Positions 6,386 through 17,495 of a stretch of DNA of 35,595 nt are shown here, in pieces (the first letter of the stretch is position 1; every line of letters starts with the position of its first letter). Origin of the DNA: Hydrogenimonas sp. (GTDB lineage: Bacteria; Campylobacterota; Campylobacteria; Campylobacterales; Hydrogenimonadaceae); the NCBI GenBank assembly GCA_015494675.1, contig WGAW01000139.1:1-35595 (forward strand), in the 5' to 3' direction. The notes below the pieces were generated by a model. It was not told the origin of the DNA, made no database searches, and saw only the letters and a program-made list of their open reading frames with translations. The translations under genes were made by a program, and so were the position numbers.

Positions 6386-7897
6386 GTGTCTAAACTTCAA
6401 GCAGATGAAATCAGCTCGATCATCAAAGAGCGTATCGAGAATTTTGAATTGAGCGTCGATATCGACGAGACCGGGAAAGTTGTCAGTATAGCTGACGGAA
6501 TCGCACAGGTGTTCGGCCTGAACAACGTTATGGCCGGCGAGATAGTCGAGTTCGAAAACGGGGAGCGCGGAATCGTTCTGAACCTCGAAGAGGCGAGCGT
6601 AGGTGTGGTTATCCTCGGAAAAGGGCTCGGTGTTCGAGAAGGGATGAGCGTAAAACGTCTCGGTGAGCTTCTCAAAGTTCCGGTAGGACCGGAAATTGTA
6701 GGACGTGTCGTCAATGCACTCGGTGAGCCAATCGATGGAAAAGGTCCGATCGAGGCGAAAGAGTATCGTTTCGTCGAAGAGAAGGCGCCCGGAATCATGG
6801 CTCGAAAATCTGTTCATGAGCCGCTGCAGACCGGTATCAAGGCGATTGACGCACTCGTTCCGATCGGAAGGGGGCAGCGAGAGCTTATCATCGGTGACCG
6901 CCAGACAGGTAAGACTACGGTCGCGATCGACTCGATCATCAACCAGAAGGGTCAGGGGGTTACATGTATCTATGTTGCCATAGGCCAGAAACAGTCAACG
7001 GTCGCTTCTATCGTACGCAAGCTCGAAGAGCACGGGGCGATGGAGTATACGATCGTCGTAAATGCCGGAGCTTCCGAATCGGCCGCTCTGCAGTTCCTTG
7101 CTCCATACGCGGGTGTAACGATGGGAGAGTATTTCCGTGACAACGGTCAGCATGCGCTAATAATATACGATGACCTTAGCAAACATGCCGTCGCATACAG
7201 AGAGATGTCGCTTATTCTCAGAAGACCTCCGGGCCGCGAAGCGTTCCCCGGAGATGTATTCTACCTCCATTCACGACTTCTCGAGCGTGCAGCCAAACTC
7301 AACGACGAACTCGGTGCCGGCTCTTTGACGGCTCTGCCCATCATCGAAACACAGGCAGGCGACGTTTCGGCATATATCCCGACAAACGTCATCTCCATTA
7401 CCGACGGTCAGATATTCCTCGAAACGAATCTCTTCAACTCCGGTATCCGACCGGCGATCAATGTCGGTATTTCGGTTTCGAGGGTCGGGGGTGCGGCCCA
7501 GATAAAGGCTACGAAGCAGGTTTCCGGTACTCTGCGTCTCGACCTTGCGCAGTATCGTGAACTTGAAGCTTTCGCACAGTTTGCGAGCGATCTCGACGAA
7601 GCTACACGTGCACAGCTCGAGCGCGGTGCGAGAATGGTCGAAGTACTGAAGCAGCCTCCCTATTCACCTCTTCCGATCGAAAAGCAGGTACTTATCATCT
7701 ATGCGGGTGCAAACGGATATCTTGACGACATTCCGGTCAGTGCCGTCACAAAGTTCGAAGCCGAACTATATCCGTTCGTCGAGGCCAACCATCCGGAAGT
7801 GCTCGCTCAGATAAGAGAGAAGAAGAAGATCGATGAAGAGACCGAAGAGTTGATGAAGAAGGCGCTGGAAGAATTCAAAACTTCGTTCAGCGCGTAA
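6386..7897 (+). CDS. atpA: ATP synthase F1 subunit alpha
   Basis: Non-catalytic nucleotide-binding subunit of the F1 head. At 503 residues it is full length. It carries the P-loop GDRQTGKT at residues 170-177, [15 protein letters not shown], and the alpha signature [14 protein letters not shown]. The start is GTG 6386, with AAAGGAG 9 bases upstream. The third position of codons is GC-rich, as in the rest of this operon, and nothing unusual is seen. Confidence 0.98.
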   Translation: MSKLQADEISSIIKERIENFELSVDIDETGKVVSIADGIAQVFGLNNVMAGEIVEFENGERGIVLNLEEASVGVVILGKGLGVREGMSVKRLGELLKVPVGPEIVGRVVNALGEPIDGKGPIEAKEYRFVEEKAPGIMARKSVHEPLQTGIKAIDALVPIGRGQRELIIGDRQTGKTTVAIDSIINQKGQGVTCIYVAIGQKQSTVASIVRKLEEHGAMEYTIVVNAGASESAALQFLAPYAGVTMGEYFRDNGQHALIIYDDLSKHAVAYREMSLILRRPPGREAFPGDVFYLHSRLLERAAKLNDELGAGSLTALPIIETQAGDVSAYIPTNVISITDGQIFLETNLFNSGIRPAINVGISVSRVGGAAQIKATKQVSGTLRLDLAQYRELEAFAQFASDLDEATRAQLERGARMVEVLKQPPYSPLPIEKQVLIIYAGANGYLDDIPVSAVTKFEAELYPFVEANHPEVLAQIREKKKIDEETEELMKKALEEFKTSFSA

Positions 7898-7913
7898 GCG
7901 TTAAGGATCAACT

Positions 7914-10264
<2,351 letters not shown>

Positions 10265-10267
10265 CAT

Positions 10268-10660
10268 ATGGATACAATGAAACTGGAAATTGTGACACCG
10301 ACCGGTCCTATATTTTCAGGCGATGTAAAATCTGCAACCTTTCCCGGTGCAGAGGGCGAATTCGGGGTGCTTCCCGAACATGCATCGCTTGTCTCTCTGC
10401 TGGATGCGGGTGTCATTGAAATCGAAAAGAGTGACGGCACAAAAGAGTCCATCGTAATCGACTCGGGTTACGTGAAGGTCGATGAAGAGAAGACGCTCGT
10501 AGTGGTCGAAGGTGCCGTACCGATCATAGGCGAAACCGAGAGTGAAATCGCCAAAGCGATCACCGAGGCGAAAGAGCTTCTTGAGAAAGCCGGCAACTCC
10601 GACATCGCCATCGCGAATGTCGAGGCCAAGGTCGAAGCTGCCGCCAAGACCAGATTCTAA
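10268..10660 (+). CDS. atpC: ATP synthase F1 subunit epsilon
   Basis: Rotor subunit that joins gamma to the c-ring and can inhibit ATP hydrolysis. The 130-residue protein has the beta-sandwich N-domain (LEIVTPTGPIFSGDVKSATFPGAEGEFGVLPEHA) and a helical C-terminal domain rich in Ala/Glu. The start may be ATG 10268 or the ATG three codons later, which begins MKLEIVTP. The next gene, tolQ, begins only 3 bases after the stop, so the Tol system is probably read from the same transcript. Confidence 0.95.
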   Translation: MDTMKLEIVTPTGPIFSGDVKSATFPGAEGEFGVLPEHASLVSLLDAGVIEIEKSDGTKESIVIDSGYVKVDEEKTLVVVEGAVPIIGETESEIAKAITEAKELLEKAGNSDIAIANVEAKVEAAAKTRF

Positions 10661-10663
10661 ACT

Positions 10664-11239
10664 ATGTTCGAGATTGTAAGCGGATATCTCGACCGAAGCA
10701 GCCCGATTACTATCTTTGTATTGGGTGTTCTCTCCTTCTATCTATTCATTACCGTCTGGATCTTCGTCTATAGATACCTTGCTCTAAGCAGGTGGCTCTC
10801 GAGAGAGAGCGACTCGCTGGAGCAGATGCATATGGGTTCCGCATCCGTATCGCCGAAGTCGATTTTAAAAAGCTGCCTGAAAAAGAGTCTGACTCCTAAT
10901 TCGAGGCTACTTCAGATGTGTGAATACGCCGCAACCAAAGAGGCTACAAAGGGGCTGACGATCCTCTCTCTCATTGCCAGCACCTCCCCTTTTATCGGCC
11001 TTTTCGGTACCGTAATCTCCATTCTTGAAGCTTTTGCCGGGCTGGGGACGCAAAAGAGCGCCACTCTAAGTGTGGTGGCTCCAGCTATCAGCGAAGCGCT
11101 TGTCGCGACAGCCGCCGGTATTTTTGTGGCGATATTCGCATACAGCTTCCATCTGCTTCTAAAGAGAAAAGCGTACGAGCTCTCAACAACCATATCGATG
11201 CAGGCCGATCTGCTCTTATCGGGCAAAAACGGAAAGTAG
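10664..11239 (+). CDS. tolQ: TolQ/ExbB-type proton channel protein
   Basis: Inner-membrane stator that with TolR uses the proton gradient to energise TolA. The 191-residue protein has three hydrophobic segments (about 14-38, 97-122 and 140-165). The diagnostic TolQ/ExbB stretch LSLIASTSPFIGLFGTVISI is followed by PAISEALVATAAGIFVAI. Naming it TolQ rather than ExbB rests on the following tolR-tolA-tolB-pal genes. The homologue at this position in H. pylori is annotated exbB. Confidence 0.9.
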   Translation: MFEIVSGYLDRSSPITIFVLGVLSFYLFITVWIFVYRYLALSRWLSRESDSLEQMHMGSASVSPKSILKSCLKKSLTPNSRLLQMCEYAATKEATKGLTILSLIASTSPFIGLFGTVISILEAFAGLGTQKSATLSVVAPAISEALVATAAGIFVAIFAYSFHLLLKRKAYELSTTISMQADLLLSGKNGK

Positions 11240-11243
11240 TAGA

Positions 11244-11636
11244 ATGCAGTACGAGTGGGATGAGAATCCGGATCTGAATATAACTCCCCTTGTAGATATC
11301 ATGCTCGTTCTTATGGCTATTTTGATGGTCACCGCTCCGACCATCATCTATCAGGAGAAGATAACGCTGCCCAAAGGGAGCAAAACGCAGACCCTGCAAA
11401 AGATCAAATCCATCGAGATCAGAATGGATAGAAACGGCGTTATCTATTTTTTGAAAGAGAAGTACAAGGCTATCTCTTTTCCGGACAGCTTCATGCTCAA
11501 AACCGAGAGTATGGACAAGAACATCCCCGTTTATATACGTGCCGACAGGATGCTTAGATACAAAGATGTCATGTTTCTGCTCAAAACGGTAAAAGAGGCC
11601 GGATTTTCGAAAGTCTCTCTGGTGACAGATGGGTAG
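11244..11636 (+). CDS. tolR: TolR/ExbD-type biopolymer transport protein
   Basis: Partner of TolQ, with one membrane helix and a periplasmic domain. The 130-residue product shows the expected N-terminal cytosolic stub, then ITPLVDIMLVLMAILMV, in which Asp18 is the conserved protonatable residue in the membrane. The periplasmic part (about 40-130) has the usual DxxGxIY-like and AD.....V..l pattern. It starts 4 bases after tolQ and its stop overlaps the start of tolA. Confidence 0.92.
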   Translation: MQYEWDENPDLNITPLVDIMLVLMAILMVTAPTIIYQEKITLPKGSKTQTLQKIKSIEIRMDRNGVIYFLKEKYKAISFPDSFMLKTESMDKNIPVYIRADRMLRYKDVMFLLKTVKEAGFSKVSLVTDG

Positions 11637-12393
11637 CGACAAGAGACTCTTCTTTATAGGAGGCATAGCTGCCTCGCTCTTCTATCTTCTTCTGCTTTTG
11701 GGCCTGGTCTACTTTTTTAACGAGTACAAACGATCTAAAAGGTACGTTCCCGCAAAAACCGAAAGTATAGAGGTGTCGATACTGCAGCAATCTTCGCAAA
11801 AACCGAAGCCGAAGCCGATACCGGCGGCAAAGAGAGAACAGAAAAAGCAGATCAAACTACCGGTAGAGAAGAAGCACTCCGCAACCGCCGCAAAAATTAC
11901 AGCCGCTTCGAAGCCGAAAGCCATCTCCTCTCTTTTTGAAGGGATAAAAGCGAGTGCACCGGTCGAGAGCGGCAGTATCGCCAGACTTGCCAACGCTCCG
12001 AAGATAAAATATAAAGCGACATCTTCCAAAGAGCGGAAAGTGACGCAGAAGGCGAGCCGACTCGTAAGAGATATAAACCTCAGCAGGCCCGAGATAGAGA
12101 TTACATCCAAAAGCTCCGGCATAGGCGAAGTAAACGAATATATGAGCAAACTGTACGATAAAATCTACAAATCGTGGCAGCCTCAGGCCATCTATGCGGG
12201 AGAGCAGGCAAAAGTGCGTTTGAGGATCGCCCCTGACGGAAGTTTCGAATACACTCTACTATATCCTTCGGATAATCAAGGTTTCAATCAGAGCCTGATA
12301 GAATATCTCGACCGGTTGAAGATGGAAAAGCTCCCTCCAAGAAAAGAGGGAGGTTTACTGAACGTAGATATAACATTTAAAGCCAAGGAGTAG
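11629..12393 (+). CDS. tolA: TolA/TonB-like envelope-spanning protein
   Basis: Links the TolQR motor to the periplasm and outer membrane. The 254-residue protein has one N-terminal membrane helix (about 8-29) and a Lys/Pro/Ala-rich extended region (about 55-120, with KPKPKPIPAAK). A C-terminal domain (about 165-254) reads like TonB/TolA C-domains (YMSKLYDKIYKSWQPQAI, then alternating strands). Overlap of 8 bases with tolR suggests coupling. By sequence alone it could be called TonB; the neighbouring tolB and pal argue for TolA. Confidence 0.83.
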   Translation: MGSDKRLFFIGGIAASLFYLLLLLGLVYFFNEYKRSKRYVPAKTESIEVSILQQSSQKPKPKPIPAAKREQKKQIKLPVEKKHSATAAKITAASKPKAISSLFEGIKASAPVESGSIARLANAPKIKYKATSSKERKVTQKASRLVRDINLSRPEIEITSKSSGIGEVNEYMSKLYDKIYKSWQPQAIYAGEQAKVRLRIAPDGSFEYTLLYPSDNQGFNQSLIEYLDRLKMEKLPPRKEGGLLNVDITFKAKE

Positions 12394-12395
12394 CG

Positions 12396-13646
12396 GTGCG
12401 CTATTTGATGATACTTTTGACGGGGATAATGCTTGTGGCGTCGGATGCGACCCTGGAGATCGTGAAGAGCACGGATAACAGACCCTCCGTCGCTATACAG
12501 GATGCATCCGAATTTGGAGATATGGGCATAAGAGGAAAATTTTTCCGTCTTGTCATGGGAGATTTGAAAGTTACCGCCCACTTCAAAGTGGATGATACAT
12601 ACAGAAGCTGCAGCTACGACTCTATGATAGATCCTCTCCTCAAAAACGGCGACTATCTCTTCAGGTATCGTTTCAGGGAGGGTGACGGGCAGAGGCTCTA
12701 CCTGGATGTAAGAGCTTACGATTTGAGATCCAAAAGCGCGGTATACGAGAGGAGTTATCGTGTGGCCAACCGCGGCAGATACCCGTTTTTGATACATCAG
12801 GCCGTAATCGACTTCAACGACTACATGCAGATGCCGAGCGTCGACTGGATGAAACGGTATGTAGTCTTTTCACAATATACAAAACCGAAACGGGCCGATA
12901 TAGTGGTCGCAGACTATACGTTGACCTACAGAAAGAAGATAATAAGCGGCGGTTTGAACATATTCCCGAAGTGGGCAGATCGTGACCAGAGGGGAATCTA
13001 TTTCACGAAACTTGGCAGCAGGCCCGTTCTGTACTATTTCAATATATATACCGGCAAACAGAGAAGGGTCATATCGTCAGACGGTATGCTTGTCTGTTCG
13101 GATGTGAGCAGGGACGGGAAAAGATTGCTGTTGACGATGGCTCCGGAAGGACAGCCCGATATCTATGTATACAATATCGAGAGCGGAGTGAAAGAGCGGC
13201 TGACATTCTATTCGGGCATAGACGTTTCCGCACAGTACACAGGTTCCGAGAAGAAGATAATTTTCGTATCGGACAGGCTCGGATATCCCAATATTTTCAT
13301 AAAAAGGATCGGAGAGAGGGCGGTGCGGCAGCTGGTCTATCACGGAAAGAACAACAACGCCTGCAGCGCGCACGGCAAATATGTCGTATATACGAGCAGG
13401 GAGAGCGACAATGCTTTCAGCTCCAACACTTTCAACTTATATCTTGTCTCGACCGAGAGCGACTATATCAGAAGGCTAACCGCAAGCGGCGTAAACCAGT
13501 TTCCGAAATTCTCACCTGACGGAGAGAGCGTCATGTATATCAAGCACTACGCCTCGCAAAGCGCCCTCGGAGTAATCAGACTCAATTACAACGAAGGGTT
13601 TCTTTTTCCTCTAAAGGGGCATAGGATACAGTCGATCGACTGGTAG
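12396..13646 (+). CDS. tolB: Tol-Pal system beta-propeller protein TolB
   Basis: Periplasmic protein that shuttles between Pal and the inner-membrane Tol complex. The start is GTG 12396, two bases after the tolA stop. The N-terminus MRYLMILLTGIMLVASDA is a signal peptide. Residues about 20-140 are the alpha/beta N-domain. The remainder is a propeller with repeated WD-like blades such as PEGQPDIYVYNIESG and SDRLGYPNIFIKRI, and NQFPKFSPDGESVMYI near the end. Length 416 is close to E. coli TolB. Confidence 0.93.
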   Translation: MRYLMILLTGIMLVASDATLEIVKSTDNRPSVAIQDASEFGDMGIRGKFFRLVMGDLKVTAHFKVDDTYRSCSYDSMIDPLLKNGDYLFRYRFREGDGQRLYLDVRAYDLRSKSAVYERSYRVANRGRYPFLIHQAVIDFNDYMQMPSVDWMKRYVVFSQYTKPKRADIVVADYTLTYRKKIISGGLNIFPKWADRDQRGIYFTKLGSRPVLYYFNIYTGKQRRVISSDGMLVCSDVSRDGKRLLLTMAPEGQPDIYVYNIESGVKERLTFYSGIDVSAQYTGSEKKIIFVSDRLGYPNIFIKRIGERAVRQLVYHGKNNNACSAHGKYVVYTSRESDNAFSSNTFNLYLVSTESDYIRRLTASGVNQFPKFSPDGESVMYIKHYASQSALGVIRLNYNEGFLFPLKGHRIQSIDW

Positions 13647-13703
13647 CGCTATAGTTGAAGATCTCGATAAACGGAGATGAACGGCGGCAGTCTTGTCGGG
13701 TGA

Positions 13704-13737
13704 TTTAACGGTAAAGTAAGAAAAAGCGTGCTAAAAT
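13704..13737 (+). promoter_or_regulatory. Possible promoter before pal
   Basis: A TAAAAT hexamer (13732-13737) stands 27 bases before the pal start, preceded by an A-rich tract and TTTAAC at 13704-13709. The spacing between those two hexamers (22) is too long for a classic pair. The call therefore rests on the -10 and on the 118-base gap after tolB. Confidence 0.35.
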
Positions 13738-13764
13738 CCTCTAAATTCCGAAGGAGATGAATCG

Positions 13765-14331
13765 ATGAAAAAGAGCCTTGTACTTGCTGCGGCGGTAGCC
13801 GCACTGCTGATGAGCGGATGTTCTCAGAAAAAGCCGGAAGTCGATATGACAAAGCAGGAGACAACCGAGAAGGCGGCACCTGCGGTTACTGAAGCCGACA
13901 CAGGTATCGGTACCGTTGTAGGGAGTGAAGAGAGAGGGGAACTAACAACACTTCCGGAAAGCAGCCGTATGGAGAAGATAAAAGAGCTCGAGGCGAAGGC
14001 GAAAAAGATCTACTTCGACTTCGACAAATACAATATACGGCCCGACCAGGAGCCCCGCGTGGACGAAGATGCACAGCTCTTCTCTTCGGATGCGGCCAAA
14101 GATCTTACCATTAAAATAGAGGGCAACTGCGACGAGTGGGGAACGGACGAGTACAACTACGCACTTGGGCTCAGGCGTGCCAAAACGGTGAGGGACGCTT
14201 TCGCGATAAAAGGGATCGACGAGAGCCGTATGGTAATGGTCAGCTACGGCGAGAGCAACCCTGTGTGTACGGAACATACAAGAGAGTGCTGGGCTAAAAA
14301 CAGACGTGTAGAGTTTGAACTTCTCCCGTAA
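13765..14331 (+). CDS. pal: Peptidoglycan-associated lipoprotein Pal
   Basis: Outer-membrane lipoprotein that binds diaminopimelate in peptidoglycan and TolB. The 188-residue protein has a lipoprotein signal with lipobox LMSGC (Cys19), a flexible acidic linker (about 20-75), and an OmpA-like domain: IYFDFDKYNIRP, then GNCDEWGTDEYNYALGLRRA and the closing WAKNRRVEF. The EWGTDEYN form, in place of ERGTREYN, is usual for this phylum. The ribosome site GAAGGAGA is strong. Confidence 0.95.
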   Translation: MKKSLVLAAAVAALLMSGCSQKKPEVDMTKQETTEKAAPAVTEADTGIGTVVGSEERGELTTLPESSRMEKIKELEAKAKKIYFDFDKYNIRPDQEPRVDEDAQLFSSDAAKDLTIKIEGNCDEWGTDEYNYALGLRRAKTVRDAFAIKGIDESRMVMVSYGESNPVCTEHTRECWAKNRRVEFELLP

Positions 14332-15216
14332 ATGAGAAAAGTTCCGTTATCTCTTCTGCTGCTTCTGGGTCTCTCTTTCGCCGGTACCCGGGAGCCGTCT
14401 GCATTCGGAGCAGGAAACCTCGACTCTTCCGAACCTTACGGGTTGAGTGAAGATGAGCGGCATATTCTTAAAAACAGGCGTGCGATAGAGGCACTGCAAA
14501 AGGCGCTTTTAAAGCAGCAGCAGACGGTTCAGCAGAATCGTGAGCGCATAGACGGGCTGCAGAGCATCATAGAGGGGTGGAACGGCAAGATAAGGGAGTT
14601 CGAAAGATCTATCGGGCAGATAGAGGACCTAAACCGCTCCGTATCCGATCTTCAGGCAAAAACCGAGACCCTCTCCAAAACACAGACCGAAAACTTCGAA
14701 CAGATACGCACCGTACTGCAGGAACTTGGAACCCTAATAGACTCCATAAATGAGAAGTATGTCGACAAAGAGCGCTTCAGTCGTCTCGAAAATGCGTTTT
14801 TGGAGTTTAAAGAGGCTTATGAATCTTTTGTAAAAAAGGCCGATCTCAGCGGCAAGTCGAACGCCGAAATATTCAAAGAGGCCAAAGAGCTCTTTCGCAA
14901 GAAGAGCTATACGGAGGCCAAGAGATACTTTTCGTACCTGATAAAAAACCACTACAAGCCGGCTACGTCGAACTACTACCTCGGCGAGATCGCATACCGC
15001 AACGGACGCTACAAGGATGCGATAGCCTACTACAAAAGAAGTGCTTCGCTCTACGACAAGAGCAGTTTTATGCCCACTCTGCTTCTGCACACGGCCATAT
15101 CATTGCAGCGCATAGGCGACAAAGAGCAGGCGAGGCAGTTTTACAACTCTCTTATAAGCCTCTATCCCGGAAGCAAAGCCGCGGCGGTCGCGAAAAAGAG
15201 ACTCTCCAAACTTTGA
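14332..15216 (+). CDS. cpoB: Tol-Pal accessory TPR protein CpoB/YbgF
   Basis: Periplasmic coordinator of envelope constriction and septal wall synthesis. The ATG begins on the base after the pal stop. The 294-residue protein has a signal peptide (MRKVPLSLLLLLGLSFAG), a long coiled-coil trimerisation region (about 45-150, Gln/Glu/Leu heptads), and TPR repeats (about 175-290), for example SYTEAKRYFSYLIKNHYK and GRYKDAIAYYKRS. It completes a six-gene Tol-Pal set. Confidence 0.9.
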   Translation: MRKVPLSLLLLLGLSFAGTREPSAFGAGNLDSSEPYGLSEDERHILKNRRAIEALQKALLKQQQTVQQNRERIDGLQSIIEGWNGKIREFERSIGQIEDLNRSVSDLQAKTETLSKTQTENFEQIRTVLQELGTLIDSINEKYVDKERFSRLENAFLEFKEAYESFVKKADLSGKSNAEIFKEAKELFRKKSYTEAKRYFSYLIKNHYKPATSNYYLGEIAYRNGRYKDAIAYYKRSASLYDKSSFMPTLLLHTAISLQRIGDKEQARQFYNSLISLYPGSKAAAVAKKRLSKL

Positions 15217-15219
15217 GGT

Positions 15220-15278
15220 AGTAGCCCGTTCCCTTAAGATTCCATGAAAGAACTCTATGATAGAATCTGCTACTTTTT
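15220..15278 (+). terminator. Probable intrinsic terminator after cpoB
   Basis: Two stacked arms, AGTAGC (15220-15225) with GCTACT (15269-15274) and AGATTC (15237-15242) with GAATCT (15263-15268), are contiguous on the 3' side. They run into five T residues at 15274-15278. An unpaired 11-base bulge on the 5' side and a 20-base loop weaken it. It would mark the end of the atp-tol transcript before slyD. Confidence 0.45.
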
Positions 15279-15296
15279 AAAGGAGAACCGACAATT

Positions 15297-15809
15297 ATGA
15301 AGATTGAAGATAACAGTGTAGTCTCTTTCAACTACGAAGTTAAAGATGCGAAAACGGGAGAGGTAGTCGACTCAAACATGGGGCAGGCGCCTCTCTCTTT
15401 CATTACCGGAAAGCAGCAGATAATTCCCGGGCTCGAGAACCAAATGAAGGGCATGCAAAGAGGTGACAGCGCCGAGATTCTCGTAAATGCCGCCGAAGCG
15501 TACGGCGAGTACAACCCGGAAGCCGTCCAAAACATGCCGCGAGAGCAGTTCGCCGGAATAGAACTGCAGGAGGGTATGACTCTTTACGGGCAGAGCGAAG
15601 ACGGCGGTACGGTTCAGGTAACCGTCAAGAGTTTCGATGAGAACGAAGTGGTCATAGATTTCAACCATCCGCTTGCCGGAAAAGATCTTCTTTTCAACGT
15701 AGCGATAGCGGAGGTTCGGGAACCTACTGTAAACGAGTCTCTCAGCGGACAGGTCGAACAGCCCGGCGCTGAAGGTTGCGGTTGCGGCACAGGATGTGGA
15801 AACCATTAA
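15297..15809 (+). CDS. slyD: FKBP-type peptidyl-prolyl isomerase, SlyD-like
   Basis: Accelerates proline isomerisation and acts as a chaperone; SlyD proteins also hand nickel to hydrogenase maturation. The 170-residue protein has the FKBP core (MKIEDNSVVSFNYEVKDA ... PLSFITGKQQIIPGLENQM), an insert-in-flap domain (about 70-130, including AAEAYGEYNPEAV), and a C-terminal metal-binding tail, GCGCGTGCGNH, with four cysteines and one histidine in the last 11 residues. The ribosome site AAAGGAG is clear. The end of the gene overlaps the start of the next by 14 bases. Confidence 0.94.
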   Translation: MKIEDNSVVSFNYEVKDAKTGEVVDSNMGQAPLSFITGKQQIIPGLENQMKGMQRGDSAEILVNAAEAYGEYNPEAVQNMPREQFAGIELQEGMTLYGQSEDGGTVQVTVKSFDENEVVIDFNHPLAGKDLLFNVAIAEVREPTVNESLSGQVEQPGAEGCGCGTGCGNH

Positions 15810-16557
15810 TTTCATTGCGGAGTCGAAGTCTCTCAAAGAGGCTTTGAAGTCCGCCAACCTTCTAAAGTCACTTCAGTTCAATACTCTCATAAGCGGGGAG
15901 GCCGGCACCGGCCGGCATACTCTTGCCGCCTACATGATGCCCGACGCTCCCATAGTGCATGGAGACGACCCTGAACTATACACCCGCATCGAGAACAGCC
16001 CCCAGATAATAATAGACAGGCTCGAGAAGGCCGACTCCCCGGGAAGAGTTTCACAAACTGTACAAAAATATGGAACGAAAGTAATAGCCATCGTCGAGGA
16101 TGCTTCGTCTCTAGTTTCGATAGATTCCCTATTTAGCGTAAAGATCGCCCTTCCCCCTCTTCACCAAAGACCCGAAGATGTTCCGCCGCTTGCGAAGAAG
16201 TTTGCAGAGGAGGCCAGGGGCATGTTCGCCCGCGAAAGTGACGAAGAGCCCTTCGAACCGGATCTTCAAAATGTCGATTTGACGGCAAACGCATACTCAC
16301 TGAGAAGATCTGTATTTTTGCAATATTTCGCCGCCAGGATGGATAAGGATGAGCTTATGCTTCTAAACGAAGCGTATCTGCTTTCACGTATGCAAAAGGG
16401 CGAGGATATCTACAGGCAAGAGCTCTTTTTATACGAAGTTCCGCTAATCAGGGCAGGAATGAAGGTATTTAAAAGTCAACTAAAGATGTCAAACGTTTTC
16501 GGACTAAACCGCAATACACTAAGAAAAAAAATTACAGAATGGAAGGAATATCTATGA
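15796..16557 (+). CDS. Degenerate sigma54-activator-like protein with Fis-type helix-turn-helix
   Basis: The 253-residue protein aligns by eye with the AAA+ core and DNA-binding end of NtrC-family activators. It opens with FIAESKSLKEALKSANLL, like the IGES start of the core. Its Walker A equivalent is GEAGTGRHT (34-42), with Arg at the usual Lys position. The Walker B equivalent IIIDRLEKAD (71-80) has Arg where Glu is expected. The arm IALPPLHQRPEDVPPLAKKF matches the sensor/lid stretch. The C-terminus (about 231-253, GLNRNTLRKKITEW) is a Fis-type helix-turn-helix. No GAFTGA loop is present, so contact with sigma54 and ATP-driven remodelling are unlikely; DNA binding is plausible. The start is GTG 15796 inside slyD. 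The stop overlaps fabD as ATGA. The target is unknown. Confidence 0.7.
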   Translation: METINFIAESKSLKEALKSANLLKSLQFNTLISGEAGTGRHTLAAYMMPDAPIVHGDDPELYTRIENSPQIIIDRLEKADSPGRVSQTVQKYGTKVIAIVEDASSLVSIDSLFSVKIALPPLHQRPEDVPPLAKKFAEEARGMFARESDEEPFEPDLQNVDLTANAYSLRRSVFLQYFAARMDKDELMLLNEAYLLSRMQKGEDIYRQELFLYEVPLIRAGMKVFKSQLKMSNVFGLNRNTLRKKITEWKEYL

Positions 16558-17495
16558 CAAAAACCGCTTTTCTCTATCCCGGGCAGGGATCCCAGGCAGT
16601 CGGCATGGGAAAATCGTTCGTGGAGCACTCACGGGAGGCGGCTCAGATGCTCGAAGCCGCCTCGGAACGTCTGAAGAGCGATATGGCCCGACTACTTTTT
16701 GAGCCTAACGACCTGCTGGAGCAGACCAGATATACCCAGCCGGCCATACTCCTTGTTTCGATGATGGCTTACAGACTCTTCGCGAAAGAGATTCCACAAG
16801 CGCCTGCGTTCGCTCTGGGACACTCTCTGGGCGAGTTTTCCGCCCTTTCGGCCGTAGGCGCCCTCGACTGGCTCGATGCGGTAGAGCTTGTACACCTTCG
16901 GGGAAGCCTGATGCAAAAGGCGTGCGAAGGGATAGAAGCCGGGATGATGGTGGTGCTCGGAGTCGCGGACGAGGACGTGGAGGCGATATGCCACGACGCC
17001 AGAGAAGAGGGTAAAAAGGTGTGGCCCGCAAATTACAACGCGGACGGCCAGATTGTGATTGCCGGTATCAAAAGCGATCTCGAGACTCTGCAAGAGCCTC
17101 TAAAAGCCGCGAAAGCACGCCGCGTAATGCTGCTGAATATGTCGGTGGCCAGCCACTGCCCACTGCTTGAGCCTGCGGTAGAACCGCTGGTCGAGGCTCT
17201 AAAAGGGGTGCTGCACGACGAGTTCGCCGCACCGGTCATCTCCAATGTAACGGCAAAGGCGTACAATACCAAAGCCGAAGCGCTCGATCTGCTTGGACGC
17301 CAGCTTGTTTCGCCGGTACTATACAAACAGTCTATTAGAGACAATGACGATCTGGTAGACAGGTATATTGAGTTCGGGCACGGAGGAGTATTGAAGGGGC
17401 TCAACAGGCGTACGACCAAAAAACCGACACTCGCGATAACCGACTACGACTCACTCTGCGCAGTTATCGAAACAGCGGCGCAGGAGAACCGATGA
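16554..17495 (+). CDS. fabD: Malonyl-CoA:acyl carrier protein transacylase
   Basis: Loads malonyl groups onto acyl carrier protein for fatty-acid synthesis. With the ATG at 16554 (GAAGGA ribosome site; ATGA overlap with the preceding stop) it has 313 residues, the usual size. GQGSQAVGMG opens the protein, the nucleophile Ser91 is in GHSLGEFSALSA, and His201 in ASHCPLL completes the dyad. An in-frame ATG at 16539 would add five residues and is less likely. mtnN follows with another ATGA overlap. Confidence 0.96.
   Translation: MTKTAFLYPGQGSQAVGMGKSFVEHSREAAQMLEAASERLKSDMARLLFEPNDLLEQTRYTQPAILLVSMMAYRLFAKEIPQAPAFALGHSLGEFSALSAVGALDWLDAVELVHLRGSLMQKACEGIEAGMMVVLGVADEDVEAICHDAREEGKKVWPANYNADGQIVIAGIKSDLETLQEPLKAAKARRVMLLNMSVASHCPLLEPAVEPLVEALKGVLHDEFAAPVISNVTAKAYNTKAEALDLLGRQLVSPVLYKQSIRDNDDLVDRYIEFGHGGVLKGLNRRTTKKPTLAITDYDSLCAVIETAAQENR

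Noticed and set aside
13661..13678. ATCTC/GAGAT hairpin after tolB as a terminator
   Set aside because: Only five pairs with no T-run; not distinguishable from chance.
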